A stretch of DNA of 64,000 nt from Herbidospora sakaeratensis. Its GTDB lineage: Bacteria; Actinomycetota; Actinomycetes; Streptosporangiales; Streptosporangiaceae. Of this stretch, positions 58,530 to 64,000 are shown one piece after another. The notes below the pieces were generated by a model. It was not told the DNA's origin. It did not search any database and saw nothing but the letters and a program-made list of their open reading frames with translations. How positions within the stretch are numbered: the stretch's first letter is position 1; each line of letters opens with the position of its first letter. The position numbers and the translations under genes are program-made. Location: positions 1,124,679 to 1,188,678 of the forward strand of contig NZ_BBXC01000007.1 of assembly GCF_001570525.1 (NCBI RefSeq), written 5' to 3'.

Positions 58530-59758
58530 CCGGCGTCGACGCGGTGACCGACCGCCTGCTGCGGGAGCTGGCGCCGCAGGTGCTCGCGGTGCTGGTCCGC
58601 CGCTGGGGGCGCTTCGACGCGTGCGAGGACGCCGTCCAGGAGGCCCTGCTGGCGGCGGCGCTCCAGTGGCCCGTCGAGGGTGTGCCGGCCAGCCCGAAGG
58701 CGTGGCTGGTGACCGTGGCCGGCCGCCGCCTGGCCGACGAGGCGCGCAGCGACGAGGCGCGCGAACGCCGCGAGGAACGCGTCGCGGCGATGCCCGGCCC
58801 GGGCGACGACGTGGAGCTCCACGACGACACCCTCACCCTGTTGTTCCTGTGCTGCCATCCGTCGATCTCGCCGTCGTCGCAGGTCGCCCTCACGCTGCGG
58901 GCCGTCGGCGGGCTGACGACCGGGCAGATCGCGCGGGCGTTCCTGGTGCCCGAGGCGACCATGGGCCAGCGCATCAGCCGCGCCAAGCAGTCGATCAGGG
59001 CCGCCGGGGCCCGGTTCGAGCCGCCTCCGGTGGCCGAGTGGGAGGGGCGGCTGGCCGTCGTCCTGCACGTGCTCTATCTGATCTTCAACGAGGGCTACGC
59101 CGCCAGCGCCGGAGAGGGGCTCCTCGACGTCGAGCTGACCGCCGAGGCGATCCGGCTGACCCGGCGGCTGCACGCGCTGCTGCCCGGCGACGGCGAGGTG
59201 TCCGGGCTGCTGGCCCTGATGCTGCTCACCGACGCCCGCCGCCCCGCCCGCACCGGCCCCGGCGGCACCCTGATCCCGCTCGCCGAGCAGGACCGTTCCC
59301 GCTGGAACCGGGCCCTGATCGCCGAGGGCACCGACCTGATCACCGAGACCCTGCGCTCGGCGTCGCTCGGCCCCTACCAGGTGCAGGCCGCCATCGCGGC
59401 CGTCCACGACGAGGCCCCCAGCGCCGACCAGACCGACTGGCGGCAGATCCTGGTCCTGTACGCCACCCTCAAGCGCTTCTGGCCCGGCCCCATGGTGTCG
59501 CTCAACCACGCCGTCGCGGTCGCCATGGTCGACGGCCCGGCGGCCGGCCTCGACCTGCTCGCCGAGGTCGAGGAGGACGCCCGGCTGAAGGGCCACCACC
59601 GGGTGGAGGCCGTCCGGGCCCACCTGCTCGACATGGCCGGCGACCCCGACGCCGCCCGCGCCGCCTACGCCAAGGCCGCGCGGCAGACCGCGAACCAGCC
59701 CGAACGCCGCTACCTGGAGCACAAGGCACGCCAGGCCGACCGCAGAATGGACAGGTGA
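58526..59758 (+). CDS. ECF42-type sigma factor with C-terminal extension (copy 2)
   Basis: A 410-residue sigma factor. Region 2 includes WGRFDACEDAVQEALLAAALQWPV, region 4 has CCHPSISPSSQVALTLRAVGGLTTGQIARAFLVPEATMGQRI split, and the ECF42 extension carries LYLIFNEGYAAS and SLNHAVAVAMVDGPAAGLDLL. It is diverged from copy 1, so the modules are not a recent duplication. The ORF's stop overlaps the sirtuin start (TGATG), suggesting the three genes are one unit. Confidence 0.9.
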   Translation: MTGVDAVTDRLLRELAPQVLAVLVRRWGRFDACEDAVQEALLAAALQWPVEGVPASPKAWLVTVAGRRLADEARSDEARERREERVAAMPGPGDDVELHDDTLTLLFLCCHPSISPSSQVALTLRAVGGLTTGQIARAFLVPEATMGQRISRAKQSIRAAGARFEPPPVAEWEGRLAVVLHVLYLIFNEGYAASAGEGLLDVELTAEAIRLTRRLHALLPGDGEVSGLLALMLLTDARRPARTGPGGTLIPLAEQDRSRWNRALIAEGTDLITETLRSASLGPYQVQAAIAAVHDEAPSADQTDWRQILVLYATLKRFWPGPMVSLNHAVAVAMVDGPAAGLDLLAEVEEDARLKGHHRVEAVRAHLLDMAGDPDAARAAYAKAARQTANQPERRYLEHKARQADRRMDR

Positions 59759-60594
59759 TGCGAGAACTCGCCGGCCTGGTCGGCGACGGGGGAGTGGTGG
59801 TCCTCAGCGGCGCGGGGCTGTCGACCGAGTCGGGCATCCCCGACTACCGGGGCGAGACCGGCCGGGCCCGCCGCGCCGACCCGATGACCTACCAGACCTT
59901 CACCACCAGCGCCGCCGCCCGCCGCCGCTACTGGGCCCGCAGCCACGTCGGCTGGCGGCACATGGGCCGCGTCGAACCCAACTCCGGCCACCACGCGGTC
60001 GCCCGCCTCGAAGAACTCGGCCTGGTCGACGGCGTGGTCACCCAGAACGTCGACGGCCTCCACCAGGCCGCCGGCACCCGCCGCGTGGTCGAACTCCACG
60101 GCGGCCTCGACCGGGTCGCCTGCCTGAAGTGCCGGGCGCGCATCCCGCGTACCGAGCTCGACGACCGCCTGAAGGCGGCCAACCCCGGCTTCGACGCGGC
60201 CGTCGGCCCCATCAACCCCGACGGCGACGCGGTCGTGCCCGACGAGCTCGTGGCCGGGTTCACCGTGGTCGACTGCACCGGCTGCGGCGGCCTGCTCAAG
60301 CCCGACGTGGTCTTCTTCGGCGAGAACGTGCCCCAGCCGCGCGTCGACGAGTGCTTCGGCATGGTGGCGGCGGCCCGGCTGCTGCTGGTGCTGGGCTCGT
60401 CGCTGGCGGTGCGCTCGGGCCGCCGCTTCGTCGACCGGGCCGAGGCCCTCGGCATCCCGATCGCGATCGTCAACCAGGGCCCGACGGGCGGAGACGCCCA
60501 GGCGCTCCTGAAACTCGACGCGCCGCTGGGCGAGACGCTCACGATCTTGGCCGGCGGATCGGCCTTCAACACTTCACGGGGCACGGCCGTCTAG
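59758..60594 (+). CDS. Sirtuin (NAD+-dependent protein deacylase)
   Basis: A 278-residue Sir2-family enzyme with GAGLSTESGIPDYRG (NAD site), TQNVDGLHQAAG (catalytic core), HGG (catalytic His) and a zinc site from two CxxC pairs (CLKC, CTGC); FGENVP and GSSLAVRSG follow. All catalytic residues are present. Bacterial sirtuins remove lysine acyl groups, for example from acetyl-CoA synthetase. ATG 59758 overlaps the ECF42 sigma stop by one base, linking deacylation to that sigma module, which is unusual. Confidence 0.92.
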   Translation: MRELAGLVGDGGVVVLSGAGLSTESGIPDYRGETGRARRADPMTYQTFTTSAAARRRYWARSHVGWRHMGRVEPNSGHHAVARLEELGLVDGVVTQNVDGLHQAAGTRRVVELHGGLDRVACLKCRARIPRTELDDRLKAANPGFDAAVGPINPDGDAVVPDELVAGFTVVDCTGCGGLLKPDVVFFGENVPQPRVDECFGMVAAARLLLVLGSSLAVRSGRRFVDRAEALGIPIAIVNQGPTGGDAQALLKLDAPLGETLTILAGGSAFNTSRGTAV

Positions 60595-60599
60595 GTGAG

Positions 60600-61097
60600 G
60601 TGAGCCCCGACCCCGACTTCGCCGCGTTCGCCGCCGAACGCGCCGACGCCCTCTTACGGTACGGCTACGTCCTGAGCGGCGACCCCCACGACGCGGCCGA
60701 CCTCACGCAGGAGGCGCTGGCGCGGCTGCACCGGGTGTGGCCCCGCGTCCGGAGGAAGGACAACCCGGAGGCCTACGTGCGGGTCGTCATGGCCCGGCTG
60801 CACATCAGCGTGTGGCGGCGGCGCCGCCGCGAGAGCCTGGCCGTCGACCCGCCCGACGGGGCGTGGGAGGACGAGCACCCCTCCGACCGCGAGCAGGGGC
60901 TCTGGCGGGCGCTGGCGGGGTTGCCGCGCAAACAGCGCGCCGTGCTCGTGCTGCGCTACTACGAGGACCTGACCGACGCCGAGATCGCCCAGGTGCTGGG
61001 CATCGCGCGCGGCACCGTCCGCAGCCACGCGAGCCACGGCCTGGCCCGCCTGCGCACCGTCATCGGAGCACGCGAAGCCGACAGGAGCGCGCGATGA
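60600..61097 (+). CDS. SigE-family (ECF) RNA polymerase sigma factor
   Basis: A 165-residue ECF sigma factor. Region 2 is RYGYVLSGDPHDAADLTQEALARLHRVWPR, and region 4.2 is LPRKQRAVLVLRYYEDLTDAEIAQVLGIARGTVRSHASHGLARLR over residues ~108-152. The NPEAYVRVVMARLHISVWRRRRRE middle is characteristic of the SigE/ECF41-like actinomycete group. GTG 60600 with AGGTGAG close upstream is the likely start. It starts five bases after the sirtuin stop and overlaps the next gene's ATG (61094), which probably encodes its regulator. Confidence 0.88.
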   Translation: MSPDPDFAAFAAERADALLRYGYVLSGDPHDAADLTQEALARLHRVWPRVRRKDNPEAYVRVVMARLHISVWRRRRRESLAVDPPDGAWEDEHPSDREQGLWRALAGLPRKQRAVLVLRYYEDLTDAEIAQVLGIARGTVRSHASHGLARLRTVIGAREADRSAR

Positions 61098-62338
61098 GCC
61101 AGGAACACGACCCGCGCCCGGCCTCCGGGCAGCCCGCGACGACGCTGGAAGACGACCTGCGCGCCACCCTGCGGCGGGCCGCGGAGAACGCCCCCCACGC
61201 CCTGCCCGGCCTGCTGGCCGGAGTCGGCCGCCGAAGCCGCCGCCGGGCGCGGACCCGGCTGCTGGCCTCGGCCGCCGCCGTCGCCGTGGTCGTGACCGGC
61301 ACGGTCCTCGCCGTCCGGCACGAGAGGCCCGAGCCCGTGGTGATCAACCCGTCCCTGCCGGCCATCACCCAGGAGCAGGTGGTGGGGTCTCCACCCGTGG
61401 AGGAGGTGTGGCCCGGCGCGGTGCAGGTCGTCCCGGCCTCCCTGAAGACGGGCAAGCGCCTGCGTCCGCTGCTCATCGCCGATGCGCAGACCACGCTGCT
61501 GACGACCTGGAGCTCCCACGAGAGGGCCAGTGCCGTCTACGCCTACGACCAGCGCACCCGCGAGACACGTCAGGTCACGGTCGTGCCCTCCCGCAAGGGC
61601 GAGATCGCCGACGGTTTCGTGATCGTCGGCGACCGGCTGCTCTGGCACGTCAAGACCGACACCTCGGCGACCCTGTGGCGGGCGCCGCTGGCCGGTGGGC
61701 CCGCCGAGCGGCTGCCCGGCATCCTGCCGCACGTGCCGTGGGCCACCGACCTGGTCGGCGACCGTCTCGTCTACTCCGCGGGCGACACCGGCGTCTTCAG
61801 CGTCCCGGTGACAGGGGGTGATCCCACGCCGGTGCCGGGCGGCGAGGGGCTGCACCTGCTGGAGTGGCCGTGGGCGGGCGACCCCCTGCTGCCCTCCGAC
61901 GGCGTGCAGGGCGTGCGCTTCGGCCGGCTCGTCAACCTGGAGACCGGCGAGGTCAGCCACGCCGCCCGCACCCCCGGCGACGCCTACGTGGTGTGCGGGG
62001 TGACCACCTGCTCGGGCCTGCACGCCGACGGCACGCCCTACGTGCGCGCCCGCGACGGTTCGGGCGAGCGGAGGGTGCCGGAACTGGCCCATGGGCTGGC
62101 CGCCGACCGGTTCATGGCCGCGCACGTCACCGGGCGGGCCGAGGCCGAACAGTACGTCATCGACGTGGCCACCGGCAGATCGGGCAGCCTGGAGCTCAAC
62201 GTCACCCTGGAGGGGGGCGAGACGTCATACACCACGATCGGTCCCACCGTCGACGACCGGGACATGCTCAGCGCGCATCGGACCGGTGACGACACGTTGG
62301 TCTTCATCGACCTGCGGCGGATAGTCTCGGGCCCGTGA
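61094..62338 (+). CDS. Membrane protein coupled to SigE-type sigma, probable anti-sigma-like regulator
   Basis: A 414-residue protein. A cytoplasmic N-terminal ~55 residues (TLEDDLRATLRRAAENAPHA, basic GRRSRRRARTR) precedes one transmembrane helix (LLASAAAVAVVVTGTVLAVRH, ~56-76). The remaining ~335 residues are extracytoplasmic and rich in beta-strand repeats resembling a six-bladed propeller (ADGFVIVGDRLLWHVK, ATDLVGDRLVYSAGDTG, AADRFMAAHVTGRAE). No zinc HxxxCxxC anti-sigma motif is present, so it differs from ZAS anti-sigma factors. Coupling by ATGA overlap to the sigma gene suggests a regulatory partner. Confidence 0.78.
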   Translation: MSQEHDPRPASGQPATTLEDDLRATLRRAAENAPHALPGLLAGVGRRSRRRARTRLLASAAAVAVVVTGTVLAVRHERPEPVVINPSLPAITQEQVVGSPPVEEVWPGAVQVVPASLKTGKRLRPLLIADAQTTLLTTWSSHERASAVYAYDQRTRETRQVTVVPSRKGEIADGFVIVGDRLLWHVKTDTSATLWRAPLAGGPAERLPGILPHVPWATDLVGDRLVYSAGDTGVFSVPVTGGDPTPVPGGEGLHLLEWPWAGDPLLPSDGVQGVRFGRLVNLETGEVSHAARTPGDAYVVCGVTTCSGLHADGTPYVRARDGSGERRVPELAHGLAADRFMAAHVTGRAEAEQYVIDVATGRSGSLELNVTLEGGETSYTTIGPTVDDRDMLSAHRTGDDTLVFIDLRRIVSGP

Positions 62339-63186
62339 TCGACGAGATCGGCGCCGTGGCGGCGCGTCATCTGGGCCGTCCGGCCCGGTCGGTGGTCAAG
62401 CTCGGCGAAGGCTGGGACAACGTCGCCTACGAGGTCGACGGCGACCTCATCGTGCGCGGCAGCAAGGAGGGCGGGCCCGCGGAGGTCCGCCGTGAGGCCG
62501 CGCTGCTCGCCGTCGTCGCGGAGGTCTCACCCGTGCCGACCCCTCAGGTCCTGTTCGTGGACGACGAGGCGGGCGTGATGGCGTACCGGAAACTGGCGGG
62601 AGAACCCCTCGACAGCCGGCTCGGGATCGCGGTCGCCGCGCCACTGGGGGCCTTCCTCGCCGCGATGAACGCGGTGCCCAAGGAGCGGGTCGCCGGCCTG
62701 GTCGAGGTCGACGACGACCCGTTCTACGCCTGGCTGGCCGGCACGATCGAGGAGTACAAGGAGGTCGTCGCCGAGCACGTGCCCGACGACCTGCGGGCGC
62801 CCATCGAGAAGTTCCTCCGCGACGACCCGCCGCGCAACGAGAGCAAGACGCTGGCGTTCTGCCACAACGACCTCGGCGCCGAACACGTGCTGACCGACGG
62901 CACGACCGTCACCGGGGTCATCGACTGGACCGACGCCGCGATCTCCGACCCGGCCTACGACCTCGGGCTGGTGCTGCGCGACCTCGGCCCCGAGGTGTTC
63001 GCCGAGACGCTGCGCCACTACCGCGCCCACGGCGGCGACGCCGGGCCGACCGCCGAGACGCGGGCCCGCTTCTACGCCCGCTGCGCGATCATCGAGGACA
63101 TCGCCTACGGCCTCACCCAGCCCGGCGCCCGCCACTACGCCGACGAGGGCCTGGCTCACCTGTCCTGGACGTTCGCCGACAACTGA
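62335..63186 (+). CDS. Aminoglycoside phosphotransferase (APH)-family kinase
   Basis: A 283-residue protein-kinase-like phosphotransferase. The catalytic motif is FCHNDLGAEHVL (residues ~181-190, the HxD variant common in the APH_family group) and the metal-binding strand is VTGVIDWTDAAISDPAYDLG. The N-lobe Gly-rich region GEGWDNVAYEV is present, but the expected ATP-binding Lys of VxR/K is LIVRGSK. The substrate may be an antibiotic, a sugar or choline; the function is not assignable. GTG 62335 overlaps the preceding stop (GTGA), and the last 31 bases overlap the convergent ACT gene. Confidence 0.85.
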   Translation: MIDEIGAVAARHLGRPARSVVKLGEGWDNVAYEVDGDLIVRGSKEGGPAEVRREAALLAVVAEVSPVPTPQVLFVDDEAGVMAYRKLAGEPLDSRLGIAVAAPLGAFLAAMNAVPKERVAGLVEVDDDPFYAWLAGTIEEYKEVVAEHVPDDLRAPIEKFLRDDPPRNESKTLAFCHNDLGAEHVLTDGTTVTGVIDWTDAAISDPAYDLGLVLRDLGPEVFAETLRHYRAHGGDAGPTAETRARFYARCAIIEDIAYGLTQPGARHYADEGLAHLSWTFADN

Positions 63187-63548
63187 CGCAGCACCCGCAT
63201 CGTGTCGCCGGCCCGCTCCGGCGGCACGAACAGGTGGTCGTGGAAGTAGGCCGACACCGCGTTGCACGGGATGCCCTCGGCCGTCAGCGCGGCCGTGATC
63301 GCGGCCAGCATGCCGACCGCCGCCAGCGACGAGTGCACCCGCAACGTGATCCAGCGGCACGGGAACACGCCCTCGGCCTGCCCCTCGGGCACCACCAGGG
63401 TGACGCCCTCGGGCTCGTGGAAGGTGAACACCGGGGTGAGGCCGGGCGGCGGCTCGGCGGCGGTCGCGAAGACGTAGACGCCGTCGTGGAGCACGGGGTC
63501 GAGGGTGGCCAGCAGGGTCGCGAGGTCGTGCTCGCCGGGCGTCGTCAT
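63156..63548 (-). CDS. ACT-domain protein
   Basis: A 130-residue protein with two ACT-like beta-alpha-beta-beta-alpha-beta repeats (DGVYVFATAAEPPPG, then WITLRVHSSLAAVGMLAAITAALTAEGIPCNAVSAYFHDHLFVP). ACT proteins of this DUF2241/CASTOR-like type bind amino acids or small ligands. Its ATG (63548) overlaps the stop of the upstream tyrosine recombinase gene (ATGA), an odd coupling. Its 3' end overlaps the APH-family gene by 31 bases on the opposite strand. Confidence 0.82.
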   Translation of the reverse strand: MTTPGEHDLATLLATLDPVLHDGVYVFATAAEPPPGLTPVFTFHEPEGVTLVVPEGQAEGVFPCRWITLRVHSSLAAVGMLAAITAALTAEGIPCNAVSAYFHDHLFVPPERAGDTMRVLRQLSANVQDR

Positions 63549-64000
63549 CCGATGACCGCCGCGACGATCTGCGACGGGTCGCGTTCGAGGTTGTCGCGGC
63601 TGTGGATGTAGATGTCGGTGGTCGACGAGCTCGAGTGGCCGAGCGCCTGCTGCAGCTGCTTGACCGACGCGCCCCGGTCGCTGGCGACCGTCGCGAACGT
63701 GTGGCGCAGCGCGTGGGGGGTCACCTTCGACTCCAGACCGGCGGCCTTGGCGACCTTCACGACCAGGCGGTAGGCGTCGGCCCGGTCGAGCGCCCGGCCG
63801 CCCGCCGTGGCGAACAGCGGGCCGGTCAGCCGCTCCCTGGCGACCCCGGCCCGGCGGGCGCGGTCGTCGAGGTAGGCGTCGAGAGCGGCCGCGGTGGCCG
63901 GGGGCAGGTTGCGCACGCGGGTCTTCTGCCCCTTCCCGACGATCTTGAGGGTACGGTGGCCGCGCTGATGCCCCAGGTCGTCGATGCCGGCCGCCAGCGC
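63545..64000 (-). CDS. Tyrosine recombinase/integrase, C-terminal part (5' end outside window)
   Basis: The last ~151 residues of a XerC/integrase-family recombinase; the frame stays open to the right edge (ALAAGIDDLGHQRGH, then RTLKIVGKGQKTRVRNLP). Catalytic residues visible: the beta-hairpin Lys (GKGQK), HALRHTFAT (His and Arg), GHSS (His) and the nucleophile Tyr in TTDIYIHS. The first Arg lies outside. All visible active-site residues are intact, so the enzyme looks functional. No attachment site or tRNA was seen within the window. It is coupled to the ACT gene downstream by ATGA. Confidence 0.85.
   Translation of the reverse strand, partial: ALAAGIDDLGHQRGHRTLKIVGKGQKTRVRNLPPATAAALDAYLDDRARRAGVARERLTGPLFATAGGRALDRADAYRLVVKVAKAAGLESKVTPHALRHTFATVASDRGASVKQLQQALGHSSSSTTDIYIHSRDNLERDPSQIVAAVIG

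Noticed and set aside
62880-62905. Loss of a metal ligand in the APH-family kinase (HNDLGAEHVL instead of HGDLHPGNVL)
   Set aside because: The HNDLGAEH form is a recurring variant of the family, not a degenerate site.
63545-64000. Prophage or integrative element inside the window
   Set aside because: Only the C-terminal part of an integrase at the edge is seen; no att repeat, tRNA, excisionase or phage structural gene lies to its left.

Overview
The window is GC-rich DNA with dense, tightly spaced genes and frequent GTG/TTG starts. It is a chromosomal segment of a filamentous actinomycete, most likely of the order Streptosporangiales (family Streptosporangiaceae). The support is the block garA - ftsR - DUF151 nuclease - MerR regulator - gcvP, which is syntenic across Actinobacteria, plus DUF5999, DUF3040, DUF5937 and DUF6461 proteins and a classical (MenF/D/C/E) menaquinone route rather than the futalosine route of Streptomyces. 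The family assignment is an inference; no rRNA or tRNA gene was seen.

Layout. 1-10.7 kb: the end of a DUF11-type surface protein, a MoaD-like protein and flavohemoglobin, a C26-type amidohydrolase homologue whose catalytic Cys is Ser, a secreted Cys-rich protein, a divergent ArsR/SARP regulator pair, and a 1339-residue secreted protein joining a lysozyme-like transglycosylase to an SGNH esterase. 10.7-16.2 kb: two gene relics, a lipase-type esterase, an acyl-CoA dehydrogenase, a methyltransferase and a NarL-type two-component pair. 16.2-25.1 kb: a core block with CDP-alcohol phosphatidyltransferase, a sugar-nucleotidyltransferase/mutase fusion, garA, ftsR, the DUF151 nuclease, a second MerR gene, a tandem glycine riboswitch and gcvP. 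25.1-31 kb: small and hypothetical genes, a TetR gene and a principal-type sigma factor. 31-39.5 kb: menE, menC-menD and menF, interrupted by DedA, flavin reductase, cupin, YigZ and MFS genes.

39.5-48.4 kb: a second SGNH protein, a DGPF/ECF42 sigma module, an ABC-transporter/two-component operon, a radical SAM gene behind a LexA-type SOS box, and an erm rRNA methyltransferase preceded by a leader peptide and attenuator hairpins. 48.4-58 kb: a monooxygenase/TetR pair, a TetR/oxidoreductase pair with twin operators, an ArsR gene, a MecA-N-type penicillin-binding protein, PlsC, a probable 32-residue small protein, an AlkZ/YcaQ-type DNA glycosylase and a DrrAB-type ABC exporter. 58-64 kb: a second DGPF/ECF42 module, a sirtuin, a SigE-type ECF sigma gene with its coupled membrane protein, an APH-family kinase, an ACT protein and the C-terminal part of a tyrosine recombinase running off the right edge.

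The window has no CRISPR array, no PKS/NRPS cluster and no complete mobile element. Its most interesting content is regulatory: the erm leader/attenuator, the SOS-linked radical SAM gene with a clamp-binding-like C-terminus, several unassigned dyad operators, the fused transglycosylase-esterase, and several proteins that have lost a canonical catalytic residue.
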